Origin: Gemmatimonadaceae bacterium
GTDB taxonomy: Bacteria; Gemmatimonadota; Gemmatimonadetes; Gemmatimonadales; Gemmatimonadaceae
NCBI GenBank assembly: GCA_035533755.1
Contig: DATLTC010000089.1
Coordinates: 1 to 64,000 of the forward strand
Length of the DNA: 64,000 nt
Direction of reading: 5' to 3'
In this document: positions 17,745-26,754 of the stretch, piece by piece
Layout: each line of letters starts with the position of its first letter
Numbering within the stretch: position 1 is the first letter of the stretch
Translations under genes and position numbers: made by a program
Notes under the pieces: model-generated
Seen by the model: only the letters and a program-made list of their open reading frames with translations
The model's database searches: none
Told to the model about the DNA's origin: nothing

Positions 17745-19826
17745 CTACCAGATATTCGGCACGAGATCGCGCGGGCGGACCATCGGATCGCCCGGCTTGC
17801 AGCCGAACGCCGTGGCGAACGCCTGCATGTTGGAGAGCGGCCCGTTCACCCGCCACCGATCGGGAGAGTGCGGATCCACGGTCACGCGCAGGCGCAACTC
17901 CTCGGGGCGCGTGTGCGCGCGGAAACTCTGCGCGAAGGCGATGAAGTAGCGCTGCTCGGGGGTGAATCCGTCGATCAGGCCGGGCCGCCCGTCGCGCTGC
18001 AGGGCGTGCTCGAGCGCGTCGTAGGCGGTGAGCGCGCCGCCGTAGTCGGCGATGTTCTCGCCCAGCGTCAGCTGCCCGTTCACGTGGAAGGTATCCACCT
18101 GGATGTAGCCGTCGTACTGCTGGGCATCGAGCCGCGCCTGCTTGTCGAACGCCCGGGAATCGGCGGCCGTCCACCAGTCGCGCAGATTGCCCTGGGCGTC
18201 GTAGTGCCGCCCTTCGTCGTCGAACCCGTGCGTGAGTTCGTGTCCGGCCCAGCTCCCGCCCAGCGATCCATAGTTGGCGGCGTCGTCGGCCTTGGGGTCG
18301 AACGTCTGCGGCACCAGCGCACCGGCCGGGAACACCATCTCGTTCTTGCTCGGATCGTAGTACGCGTTCACGGTGGGAACGGTGATGTCCCACTCGGTGC
18401 GGTCCACCGCCTGCCCCGGCCGGTTCACGATTCGGTTCCACTCGAAGCGGTCGGCGTTGCGCACGTTGAGCACGAACGGCCCGTCGGCCACCTGCAGCTT
18501 GGAGTAGTCGCGCCACGTATCGGGATAGCCCACCTTCTCGCCCATCTTCGCCAGCTTGTCCAAGGCGTGGGCCCGCGTGGAGTCGGACATCCAGGCCAGG
18601 TGCATGAGCCGTTCCTTGAATGCCGCGCGGATGTCGTCGATCACCGACTTGGCCTTGGCCCGCGCCTCGGGCGGGAACGTCCTGGCCACGTACGCCTGCC
18701 CCAGCGCTTCACCCATCTCGCCGTCGGTGGCGCGCAGGCAGCGCTTCCAGCGCGGGAGCAGCTTCTTGGCGCCGCTCAGTCGCGAACTGAACGCGAAGTT
18801 CTCGTTCACGAACGCCGAGCTGAGCCAGGGCGCGGCGCTGGACAGCGCGTGGTAACGCAGATACGCCCGCCAGTCGTCCAGCGGGCGGCCGGCCACCAGC
18901 GCGCTCACGCGCTGGAGGAACGCCGGCTCGTCCACGTTCACGCGCGCCACCGCGGCGGTGAGCCCGATGTCGTGGAAGTACGCCGGCCAGTCGACGTTGG
19001 GCGCGAGCGTGTGGAGCGCCGCCATCGGCATCTGGTGGTCCACGGCCTTGGGATCGCGCCGCGCCACGCGCGTGAGCTGCGCCCTGGCCAACTCGGTCTC
19101 CACCGCCATCACGCGACCGGCGTCGGCCCGCGCGGCCACGCTGTCCTCGCCGGCGAGCACGAACATCCGGGCCACGTGCGCCACGTACGCCGTGCGCGTG
19201 GAGTCGGCGGACGCCGCCTTGTTCAGATAGTAGTCGCGATCGGGCAGCCCGAGACCGCCGCGGTCGATGTCGGCGATGTAGTGGGCCGCGTCGTGCGCGT
19301 TCACCGCGGGGTAGTAGCGGAAGAGCACGTTGGCGCCGTCCACCTGCAGCCTCGCGGCCGCGGCCAGGACCGCCGCCGGCGAGGCCACCGAATCGATGGC
19401 GGCGAGCGACGGCAGCAACGGCGTGAGTCCCGCCGCCTCGGCGGCGGTGGAGTCCATGCACGTGGCGTAGAAGGTGCCGAGCTTGTGCTGCGTGCTGGTG
19501 TCGGGCAGCGACGCGCGCTTGGCCTCGGCGTCGTCGAGCACCGAGCGCACCACGAGTTCGTTGCGATCCGCCATGTCCTTGAACACGCCCGACGACGAAT
19601 AGGCGGCCGGGATCGTGTCGGTCCTCAGCCAGGTGCCGTTGGCGAATTCGAAGAAGTCGCTGCACGCCTTCACGGTGGTGTCCGTGTAGGCCACGTCCAC
19701 CACCTTGAGCGGCTTGAGCGCCGTCGTGTCGGACGACGCGGGCTGTTGCGTGACCTTGCAGGACACCGACAGCGCGGCGACGACCGCGGCGAGCACAACG
19801 CGAGCACGGCTGGCATGGGCGGACAT
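17745..19826 (-). CDS. M13-family (neprilysin-like) metallopeptidase lipoprotein
   Basis: A 693-residue zinc endopeptidase acting on small peptides outside the cytoplasm. A lipobox (LSVSC) puts the lipidated Cys at residue 23. The M13 landmarks are present in order: NAYY at 487-490 for substrate backbone binding, HELTH at 529-533, ENIAD at 590-594 with the third zinc ligand Glu590, and the C-terminal Cys-Lys-Pro-Gly motif near 676 ahead of a Trp end. The ATG at 19826 is preceded by AAGGAGTAA. It begins 5 bases after the upstream M1 gene, so the two peptidases are co-transcribed. Confidence 0.93.
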   Translation of the reverse strand: MSAHASRARVVLAAVVAALSVSCKVTQQPASSDTTALKPLKVVDVAYTDTTVKACSDFFEFANGTWLRTDTIPAAYSSSGVFKDMADRNELVVRSVLDDAEAKRASLPDTSTQHKLGTFYATCMDSTAAEAAGLTPLLPSLAAIDSVASPAAVLAAAARLQVDGANVLFRYYPAVNAHDAAHYIADIDRGGLGLPDRDYYLNKAASADSTRTAYVAHVARMFVLAGEDSVAARADAGRVMAVETELARAQLTRVARRDPKAVDHQMPMAALHTLAPNVDWPAYFHDIGLTAAVARVNVDEPAFLQRVSALVAGRPLDDWRAYLRYHALSSAAPWLSSAFVNENFAFSSRLSGAKKLLPRWKRCLRATDGEMGEALGQAYVARTFPPEARAKAKSVIDDIRAAFKERLMHLAWMSDSTRAHALDKLAKMGEKVGYPDTWRDYSKLQVADGPFVLNVRNADRFEWNRIVNRPGQAVDRTEWDITVPTVNAYYDPSKNEMVFPAGALVPQTFDPKADDAANYGSLGGSWAGHELTHGFDDEGRHYDAQGNLRDWWTAADSRAFDKQARLDAQQYDGYIQVDTFHVNGQLTLGENIADYGGALTAYDALEHALQRDGRPGLIDGFTPEQRYFIAFAQSFRAHTRPEELRLRVTVDPHSPDRWRVNGPLSNMQAFATAFGCKPGDPMVRPRDLVPNIW

Positions 19827-19831
19827 GGGGG

Positions 19832-21490
19832 TTACTCCTTCCCTGGGTCGACGTTCTTGACCGTGACGTAGAAGTTCTCGTCCACCTTGAAATCGGCCGG
19901 TGCGGCCAGCGTCGTGGACGCGGTCTGCCACTGCGCGGTGGGGTGGATGAACGTGTAGCGATCGGGCGCCAGCGTGACCTTCACCGGCATCGCGAACCCC
20001 GGGACGACATCCGCCCAGCGGTACGACACCGTGCGCCCCGCGAACCGGTACTCGAGCGTGGGGATCATCGTGGTGTTGAGGTACTCGTCGAACACCGGGC
20101 CCAGATCCATCCCGGCCTGCCGGCTGATGTAGTTCTCCACCTGCTGGCCGGTCACGGTCTGGTGCCAGAAGGTCTTCTGCAGGCCGCGCAGGATATCGCG
20201 CCACTTGGCGTCGTCGTTCACGATCTGGCGGATGGTGTGCAGCATGTTGCCGCCCTTGTAGTACATGTCGCCCGACCCTTCGGCATTCACGCCGTACGGG
20301 GCCACGATGGGGCGGTCGTTGCGCACGTTGTCCCGCACCCCGATCACGTACCGCGCGCCCGCCTCCTTGCCGTCGAGACACTCTTCGTAGAGGCTCTCGG
20401 CGTAGTTGGCGAAGCTCTCGTGCACCCACATGTCGGCCTGGTCCTTCATCGTGATGTTGTTGCCCCACCACTCGTGCGCGCTCTCGTGCACGATGATGAA
20501 GTCCCACTTCAGCCCGAGCCCGGTGTGCGAGAGATCGCGCCCCAGATAGCCGTTCTCGAAGTGATTGCCGTACGCCACGCCGCTCTGGTGCTCCATGCCC
20601 AGGTGCGGCGCCTCGATGAGCTTGTAGCCGTCCCGGTACCACGGGTAGGGGCCGAACCAGTGCTCGAAGCACCGCATCATGGACGTGGCCTGCGCCCACT
20701 GCCGCTGGGCGGCTTGCAGGTGATAGGCCAACGGCCAGAAGTCCATGGTGAGCGTGCCGTCCTCGCCATGATAGATCTGGCTGAAGTGCGTGTAGTCGCC
20801 GGCGTTCACCTCGACGTCGTAGTTGTTGATCGGGTCGGCCACGAACCACTCGTACGTGGTCGTGCCGTCGGCGTTCGGCGTGACGGTGCGCAGCCGGCCG
20901 TTGGACACGTCGATCATCGGATCGGGCACGGTGATCGCGATCCGCTGGCTGTCGGGTTCATCGGCCAGATAGTCCTTGTTGGGCCACCAGACGCTCGCCC
21001 CCAGTCCCTCGTTGGCCGTGGCCACCCAGCGGTGGCCCAGGCTGTCGTGCTGCCAGATGAATCCGCCGTCCCACGGGGGACGGATGGCCGCCCGCGGCTT
21101 GCCATGGTAGTACACGGTCACGGTATTCGAGGCGCCCGCGCGCTGCGGCGCCTCGAGCGTGACGAAGAACGCGTTGCCGTCCCGCCGGTACCGCAGGGCC
21201 TGGCGGTTCTGCAGCATGCTGTCCACCACCAGCGGCTCCTGGAGGTCTATCTGCATCTCCTGGCGCGGCGCGACCACGCGGTACGTGATGCCGTTGTAGC
21301 CGCTGATGCTGCTGTCGGCCGGGTCGACCGTCACGTGCAGATCATAGAACGTGGCATCCCACCAGGCGCGCGCCGGGCCGTTGGACCCGCGGAGCGTGTC
21401 GGCGTGGGTGAACACGGGCGCGGGACGCTGGGCGCGCGCGCCGAGCAGTGGAACGGCAGCGAGGACGGCGGCGAGGGCGAGGCGGCGCAT
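19832..21490 (-). CDS. Short M1-family metallopeptidase
   Basis: A 552-residue exported zinc peptidase (signal peptide ends near ARAQ). It carries GMEHQSG at 298-304 in place of GAMEN, HESAHEWWGNN at 335 and the third ligand in WVHESFANY (Glu358). It lacks the helical C-terminal domain of classical M1 enzymes, as do the short M1 proteins common in Bacteroidetes-like secretomes. It is the first gene of the M1-M13 pair. The upstream 65 bases hold no evident promoter match. Confidence 0.9.
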   Translation of the reverse strand: MRRLALAAVLAAVPLLGARAQRPAPVFTHADTLRGSNGPARAWWDATFYDLHVTVDPADSSISGYNGITYRVVAPRQEMQIDLQEPLVVDSMLQNRQALRYRRDGNAFFVTLEAPQRAGASNTVTVYYHGKPRAAIRPPWDGGFIWQHDSLGHRWVATANEGLGASVWWPNKDYLADEPDSQRIAITVPDPMIDVSNGRLRTVTPNADGTTTYEWFVADPINNYDVEVNAGDYTHFSQIYHGEDGTLTMDFWPLAYHLQAAQRQWAQATSMMRCFEHWFGPYPWYRDGYKLIEAPHLGMEHQSGVAYGNHFENGYLGRDLSHTGLGLKWDFIIVHESAHEWWGNNITMKDQADMWVHESFANYAESLYEECLDGKEAGARYVIGVRDNVRNDRPIVAPYGVNAEGSGDMYYKGGNMLHTIRQIVNDDAKWRDILRGLQKTFWHQTVTGQQVENYISRQAGMDLGPVFDEYLNTTMIPTLEYRFAGRTVSYRWADVVPGFAMPVKVTLAPDRYTFIHPTAQWQTASTTLAAPADFKVDENFYVTVKNVDPGKE

Positions 21491-21555
21491 GGCGGATCGA
21501 AGCTCCGGGAGCGGGGAGTCAGGACCCTAGATCATACTCTCCGTGCGCCGTGCTG

Positions 21556-22125
21556 TCATCGCGCCGGCTGGAGGGGGGCCTTGTGAAAGAGCCCTTCCTT
21601 GGCGCACGCCATGGGCCGCTTGATGCGGTCCTCCTTGTGCACCGTATCCGCCACGAGCTGGACGCCCAGCAGGGTGACCAGGACCAGCCGCCCGCCCACC
21701 CAGCGCGGGAGATCGCCCCAGCGGCGCGCCGCCCACCACCCCCCGACGATGCACGGCGCCTCGAGCGCGAAGTCGGCCCACCCCCACCGATACAGGTCGA
21801 GGCCCACCACCGGGCCCCCCGGCCAGAGCGCCTTCAGGCCCGTGAGGTAATCCACCAGCAGATGCACCACCACCAGTCCGGCCACGAGCAGCGCCGTCTT
21901 TCCGCTACGCGTGCGCCACGCCGCGCCCACGCCGAGCACGAGCGCTGTGACGCCGATCGCGGGCAGCGAATGCGAATAGGCGCCGGCCGCGTTGCAGAAT
22001 CCGGCCGACGCGAACGCCAGGTCCATGACGTCCGGCGCGAACGAGGCGGCGATCAGCCAGCCCAGCGGCGCATCGCGTTTGACGGCACGCGCGCCGAGCG
22101 CGATGCCGAGGTGACCGAGAATCAT
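21556..22125 (-). CDS. Small polytopic membrane protein, DUF457/YdjM-like
   Basis: A 189-residue protein with about four or five hydrophobic segments. The N-terminal HLGIALGARAVKR, the SFAPDVMDLAF motif, SHSL and the VVHLLVDYLTG helix fit the YdjM/DUF457 'predicted membrane-bound metal-dependent hydrolase' group. In that group Asp/His motifs inside membrane helices are conserved and the function is unproven. It lies between peptidase and phosphatase genes with gaps of over 60 bases, so it may be transcribed alone. Confidence 0.6.
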   Translation of the reverse strand: MILGHLGIALGARAVKRDAPLGWLIAASFAPDVMDLAFASAGFCNAAGAYSHSLPAIGVTALVLGVGAAWRTRSGKTALLVAGLVVVHLLVDYLTGLKALWPGGPVVGLDLYRWGWADFALEAPCIVGGWWAARRWGDLPRWVGGRLVLVTLLGVQLVADTVHKEDRIKRPMACAKEGLFHKAPLQPAR

Positions 22126-22254
22126 GAGCGCGGAGTGTGTTGGGACGCCGGCGCGATTCCGGCCGGTCCTCCAACCTAACTACCCCAGCCGTCCAACCGG
22201 GTGCGCCCGCGTGCCGCCCGACCTCGCCCGGGCCTCGCCGGCAGCGCCCACCGC

Positions 22255-23130
22255 TCAGAGCTGCTCGAAGTGGAAGGCTGCCACCGCCCCGCCCGGCGCC
22301 GGCGCCAACGACGCGTGCAGCAACAGGCGATCCACCCAATTGCCCGGATGCGTGTGCGCGTACTGCACGGTCTTGATGCCGGAGAAGATGCCGATGCCGG
22401 CCCCGAAGATGACGTCGCTCACCCAGTGCGCGTTGTTGTACAGCCGCGAGATTCCGGCCGCCGAGGCCACGCCGTAGGTGAGCACGCCCACCAGCGTGCC
22501 GTGCGACGGCCACCGGTCCTGCGCCTCGGCCGTCACCGCCGACGCGATCGAGAACACGGCCAGCGTGTGGCCCGACGGGAACGCCTGCCAGTTGCCGTCC
22601 ACGCGCATGCCGCGGCCGAACACGTAGCTGTCGGCATCGGCGTTGCGCTGGCGCGGCAGCGGCCGACCCACGATGCCCTTGAGCACGAACCCGGCCACCG
22701 ACGCGATGGCGAGCGACTCGCTGGCGTGCAGCCCCATGTCGGCCAGCGTCCGATTCTGGAACAGCAGGCCGGCCGCGTACATCCCGGTGCCGATGTACAC
22801 CGTGCCGGGATCGGCGATATTGCGGAACACGGCCGAGGCGCGAACCAGGCCCGGCTCGTTCTGGTTCTGCGGGAGTTGCAGGTTGTACGCCACGCGCTGA
22901 TCCAGCGGCAGCGCGGCGGCCGTGGCGGCCACGAAGCCCAGGCCGATCCAGGCGTCACGCCGGGAGAAGAGCGGACCAGGCGCATGCGCGCCGGCGGCAT
23001 GCGTCGAGTCGGCGGGCATTCGCGCGATGTCGGCCTGCGCGCGAGCCACGGCGGGCGCCGCCGCGAGTAGTACCGCGATCAACCGCACGCCCACCACCCG
23101 CGACCCATGACAACCGGCGCCCCGCCCCAT
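22255..23130 (-). CDS. PAP2-superfamily phosphatase, exported/membrane
   Basis: A 291-residue phosphatase of the PAP2/haloperoxidase fold. The three signature motifs are present: K-x6-RP (KGIVGRPLP), PSGH (FPSGHTLAVFS) and SR-x5-H-x3-D (SRLYNNAHWVSDVIFG). A signal peptide ends near VARAQ. Members dephosphorylate lipid phosphates such as phosphatidate or undecaprenyl pyrophosphate; which substrate applies here is not visible. The ATG at 23130 is chosen as it directly precedes the leader; the frame opens at 23184, overlapping the end of the M28 gene by 4 bases. Confidence 0.85.
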   Translation of the reverse strand: MGRGAGCHGSRVVGVRLIAVLLAAAPAVARAQADIARMPADSTHAAGAHAPGPLFSRRDAWIGLGFVAATAAALPLDQRVAYNLQLPQNQNEPGLVRASAVFRNIADPGTVYIGTGMYAAGLLFQNRTLADMGLHASESLAIASVAGFVLKGIVGRPLPRQRNADADSYVFGRGMRVDGNWQAFPSGHTLAVFSIASAVTAEAQDRWPSHGTLVGVLTYGVASAAGISRLYNNAHWVSDVIFGAGIGIFSGIKTVQYAHTHPGNWVDRLLLHASLAPAPGGAVAAFHFEQL

Positions 23131-23180
23131 GCTCGACCTCGGGTGTAATCGTTGAGCTGACCTCCGATGCGCAGGCCGCG

Positions 23181-24809
23181 TCACTTGGACCCCGGGCCGC
23201 CCGCTCCTGTTCCTTCGGGCTTGGGCAGTGGATTGCGCGGCAACATCGCGCCGCGCTCGGCGGTGAGCCAGGCCATCGCCGCGACGATCGTCGACATCTG
23301 TTTCATGTCGCCGGGCTGGACGCGGTCCACGACGTCCATGTTCGTGTGATGCGTGCGCGCCGCGTATTCCAGGCGATCCTGCACGAACTGGAACGACGGC
23401 AGCCCGAATCCTGCCGAGAAGGTCTCGTGATCGGTGGACCGCACGGGGCGCGGGCTGAACAGATCCACGCCCAGGTCGCGGAACGGCGCCAGGAACGCCT
23501 TGAAGATCGGCGCCACGGCGGCGTTGTCCTCCATCCAGATGCCGCGGATCTTGCCGCTGCCGTTGTCCAGGTTGTAGTACGCGTCGAAGGTGTCGTACCC
23601 CGGCTTGAGCGTGCCCGTGGCGGCATCGCCGATGTGTTCCCTGGCATACGCCTTCGACCCGAGCAGCCCCTCCTCCTCGCCGCCCCAGAGCGCGATACGG
23701 ATGGTGCGGCGCGGCTTCGCGCCGACGGTTTCGAGAATGCGCATGGCCTCCATCATCGCCGCGTCGCCGGCCCCGTTGTCGGTGGCGCCCGTGCCGCCAT
23801 GCCAGGAATCGAAGTGGGCGCCGATCATCACGATCTGGTGCTTGAGCACCGGGTCGGTGCCCGGGATGTCGCCCACGATGTTGAATCCGCGCGGCGTCGT
23901 CTCGTCGTAGAACTTCGTCTGCACGTCGAGCCGCATCTTCACCGGCACGCCCACGTCGAGGATGCGCACCATCCGGTTATAGTGCTCCACCGCGAGCGTG
24001 ATCTCGGGAAGCCCCTGCCCCGCCGAGGCGTCGTGCGGGCCGCCCGCCTGCACCATGAACGTGCCCCCGTCGGTGTGCTGCGCATACCACGAGAGATCGC
24101 TTCCGCCGGTCACGGTATCGGCGTCCATCCCGCGATCGAGCAGCGCCACCACGCCCTCGTCCTTGTAGAACTTCAGCAGCTTGCGTTGGAACGCCTGCGC
24201 CGGTCCCGGCCGCCGCACCGGCGGCTTCCACCCCAGCGGCAGCGGCGTCATCATCTCGTCGATCATCTCCGGCGTGTACGTGAGGATGATCTTCCCGGTG
24301 AGCATCCGCACCGTGCGCGCCGGCTGCGTGAGCACGATCTTGCCGCGCAACGTGCCGCGATACTTCGCGAAGTCCGCCTCGGTCCGGATGTCGGGCCGCA
24401 CCACGTCGGCCACCACCGGCCCGTTCGTGCCCGGCGTCCAGGCCTTGGGCATGGCGATGATCGGCTGCTCCTGCGGCGCCACCATCTCGGCGTCGAAGTG
24501 CACCAGGGCCCACCCCTTGCCGAACGGGAAGCGCTCCTCGTGGACGTTGGTGAGCCCCCACGACTCGAGGGTCTTCATGGCCCACTCGCCGGCCCGCTCG
24601 ATGGCCGGACTCCCCTCGAGCCGCGGCCCGTACACGTCGGCCAGCCAGACCATGTGGTTCATGACCTGGGAGTGATTGAGCCCCACGTCGCGGATCTTCG
24701 CGATCATCGCGGTATCGATGGATTCGCCCTGCGCGACGAGCGGCGAGAGTGGCGCGACAAGCGCCGCACCCAGGAGGAGGAGGGGCGCGATACGGGACAG
24801 ATGCGACAT
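23181..24809 (-). CDS. M28-family zinc peptidase with PA-type insert
   Basis: A 542-residue exported aminopeptidase/carboxypeptidase-like enzyme. The signal peptide ends at PLVAQG. The co-catalytic zinc site is visible: His332-x-Asp334 (GAHFDSWHGG), Asp344 (TDNGAGD), Glu378-Glu379 (LWGGEEEGLLG) and a late His in STDHETFSAGFG. Residues about 120-290 form the protease-associated insert. It releases N-terminal amino acids or dipeptides from peptides in the periplasm. The ATG at 24809 is chosen because it starts the leader; the ribosome site is weak. It is divergent from the cupredoxin lipoprotein. Confidence 0.92.
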   Translation of the reverse strand: MSHLSRIAPLLLLGAALVAPLSPLVAQGESIDTAMIAKIRDVGLNHSQVMNHMVWLADVYGPRLEGSPAIERAGEWAMKTLESWGLTNVHEERFPFGKGWALVHFDAEMVAPQEQPIIAMPKAWTPGTNGPVVADVVRPDIRTEADFAKYRGTLRGKIVLTQPARTVRMLTGKIILTYTPEMIDEMMTPLPLGWKPPVRRPGPAQAFQRKLLKFYKDEGVVALLDRGMDADTVTGGSDLSWYAQHTDGGTFMVQAGGPHDASAGQGLPEITLAVEHYNRMVRILDVGVPVKMRLDVQTKFYDETTPRGFNIVGDIPGTDPVLKHQIVMIGAHFDSWHGGTGATDNGAGDAAMMEAMRILETVGAKPRRTIRIALWGGEEEGLLGSKAYAREHIGDAATGTLKPGYDTFDAYYNLDNGSGKIRGIWMEDNAAVAPIFKAFLAPFRDLGVDLFSPRPVRSTDHETFSAGFGLPSFQFVQDRLEYAARTHHTNMDVVDRVQPGDMKQMSTIVAAMAWLTAERGAMLPRNPLPKPEGTGAGGPGSK

Positions 24810-24894
24810 GGCGGGACAAGCCTGCAGGCAGGAGACGCATGAACCTACCGCCGTCCGGCCGCCGGCGTCGAGCCCCGTTCGACACGGCCACGGG

Positions 24895-24923
24895 TTGACA
24901 TGAATCCCGGGTGAAACCATCGT
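24895..24923 (+). promoter_or_regulatory. Candidate promoter for the cupredoxin lipoprotein
   Basis: A perfect TTGACA (24895-24900) is followed after 17 bases by CATCGT, which keeps the second and last positions of the -10 consensus. The implied start site would leave a leader of about 50 bases to the ATG at 24980. The -10 is poor, so this is only a candidate. Confidence 0.3.
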
Positions 24924-24979
24924 GTTGCGCTTCCCACCCGCCGCAGTTCCCCCCTACATCCCTCCCCGAGGTTCGTCCC

Positions 24980-25831
24980 ATGCGTGCCCGCATCACGTAT
25001 GCATTCCTCGCCGCAGCGGTGGCCGCGCTCGCGGCGTGCGCCAAACAGGATCAGTCCACCCCCGCCGCTGCCGCGGCCGTCGCCCCTGCCGCGCCAACGG
25101 TCGTCACCATCCATGCCAAGGACTTCGCCTACGTGGCGCCGGATTCGATCGCCGCCGGCTACGTGACGTTCAACCTGGTCAACGACGGGACGACCCTGCA
25201 TCATGCGACGATCTTCCGCCTGGACAGCGGCAAGACCGCGGCCGATCTCGATGCCGCGCTCAAGCATCCGGGCCCGATCCCCGCGTGGGCCGTGGCGCTG
25301 GGCGGACCCAACGCGCCCGTCCCGGGCGCCACCTCCGACGCCACGGTCGAACTCTCCGCCGGCAACTACGCGATGGTCTGCTTCGTGGACGTGCCCGGCG
25401 GCGTCCCGCACTTCATGAAAGGCATGCTGCGCGCGTTCGTCGTCACCCCCAGCCAGACGGCGACCGCGGCGCCGACCGTGGATGACTCCATCACGCTCAA
25501 GGACTACGGCTTCCAGTTCGCCAGGGCGCTCACCACCGGCCACCATGCGTTCGCGGTCACCAACGCGGCGGCGCAGCCGCACGAAGTGGAGATCGTCAAG
25601 CTCGCCCCGGGAAAGACCGGCGAGGATCTGGTCGAGTGGGTCCAGAATCCCCAGGGCCCGCCGCCCGGCGTGGCGATTGGCGGATTGGCCTTCGAGGCAC
25701 CCGGCGTCACGGGCTACTTCTCGGCCGATTTCACGGCCGGCAACTACCTGTTCATCTGCTTCGTGCCCGACGCCAAGGACGGCAAGCCGCACTTCATGCA
25801 CGGCATGATGCACACCGAGACGCTGAACTGA
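24980..25831 (+). CDS. Lipoprotein with two cupredoxin-like domains
   Basis: A 283-residue lipoprotein (lipobox LAAC, Cys20) made of two similar halves, about 42-158 and 168-283. Each half has a His, then after 59 residues a Cys, then a His 10 or 11 residues on, then a Met 5 further on: His75, Cys134, His144, Met149 and His201, Cys260, His271, Met276. The Cys-loop-His-x4-Met arrangement is that of type-1 (blue) copper sites, so each half may bind copper. Electron transfer or copper storage are possible roles. GAGGT precedes the ATG at 24980. No oxidase or copper gene is adjacent. Confidence 0.7.
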   Translation: MRARITYAFLAAAVAALAACAKQDQSTPAAAAAVAPAAPTVVTIHAKDFAYVAPDSIAAGYVTFNLVNDGTTLHHATIFRLDSGKTAADLDAALKHPGPIPAWAVALGGPNAPVPGATSDATVELSAGNYAMVCFVDVPGGVPHFMKGMLRAFVVTPSQTATAAPTVDDSITLKDYGFQFARALTTGHHAFAVTNAAAQPHEVEIVKLAPGKTGEDLVEWVQNPQGPPPGVAIGGLAFEAPGVTGYFSADFTAGNYLFICFVPDAKDGKPHFMHGMMHTETLN

Positions 25832-25891
25832 TCTCGGCGCCGCTCACCCCACCGCTGGAACTCCGGGCGCGCGCTCTCCGTAAGGCACTCC

Positions 25892-26632
25892 ATGCAGACC
25901 CCGGCCACGACTCCGCCCGCGAAGGTCCCGTCCGTGCCGGCACCGCAGGCCGGCGCGCCGGGCGCCGCGCCACTGGCCGGCCAGCAGACCCTCGCACGGC
26001 CGATGTCTGCCCGCGACGTCGCCGCGCTGCTGCATCGCCGCGACGAGCTGTCCAACCAGCTCTCGTCGGCGCAGTCCCGGCGCGCCAGTCTCGCCCGGCA
26101 GCTCCAGAGCCCGAGAGTGGTGAACGCCGCCGGACTCCAGGCCGAGGTGCAGTTCCTGGACAGCCGGATCCTGAACCTCGAGCAGCAGATCGCCGACAAT
26201 GGGCAGCTCCTGGCCAGCGTGCCGGCCAGCTATCGCGCCGGCACGAGCGTACCGCCACCGTTCACGATCGTGCCGCCGAGCGCCATGCGCGACGCCGTGG
26301 ACCTCGTGGTGCTCGCCCTGGTCATCCCCCTCGCGATCGCCTGGACCCGCCGGCTCTGGCGCCGCCCCGCTCCACCGTCACTCCCCGCCAACTGGGACGA
26401 GAGCGTGAAGCGCATGGAGCGCATCGAGACCGCGGTGGACGCCATCGCCATCGAGGTCGAGCGCGTGTCCGAGGGACAGCGATTCATCACGCGCGTACTC
26501 ACCGCGCGTGCGCCGGCCACGGACTCCGCCAACGACGAGCCATCGGAGCCGCGCGCCCTTGCCGCCGGAGAAGCGCCCTTCGAGCCCATCCGCGCGCGGG
26601 ACGCCGCAGCGGCACGGCGCGACGAACGCTAG
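25892..26632 (+). CDS. Coiled-coil protein with one membrane helix, unknown
   Basis: No family recognised. The 246 residues start with a Pro/Ala-rich region (1-35), then an alpha-helical coiled coil (about 40-108, with LSNQLSSAQSRRASLARQL), a Pro-rich stretch, one hydrophobic helix at about 133-151 followed by WTRRLWRR, a second amphipathic helix (168-205) and an acidic/Arg tail. The positive residues after the helix suggest a bitopic inner-membrane protein, with the orientation unsure. It lies 60 bases after the cupredoxin lipoprotein and before two other small uncharacterised genes. AAGG precedes the ATG. Confidence 0.6.
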   Translation: MQTPATTPPAKVPSVPAPQAGAPGAAPLAGQQTLARPMSARDVAALLHRRDELSNQLSSAQSRRASLARQLQSPRVVNAAGLQAEVQFLDSRILNLEQQIADNGQLLASVPASYRAGTSVPPPFTIVPPSAMRDAVDLVVLALVIPLAIAWTRRLWRRPAPPSLPANWDESVKRMERIETAVDAIAIEVERVSEGQRFITRVLTARAPATDSANDEPSEPRALAAGEAPFEPIRARDAAAARRDER

Positions 26633-26754
26633 GCGCGCGAGCGCGCGGCCGACGGTCGCGATGCCGCCGCCCCACGGGACGCGTTACATTGCGAAGTTGC
26701 ACGAACGCTCACCCGCCGGACAGGCCGCCTGCACGAGGAGAAGGGCCGCACCCC

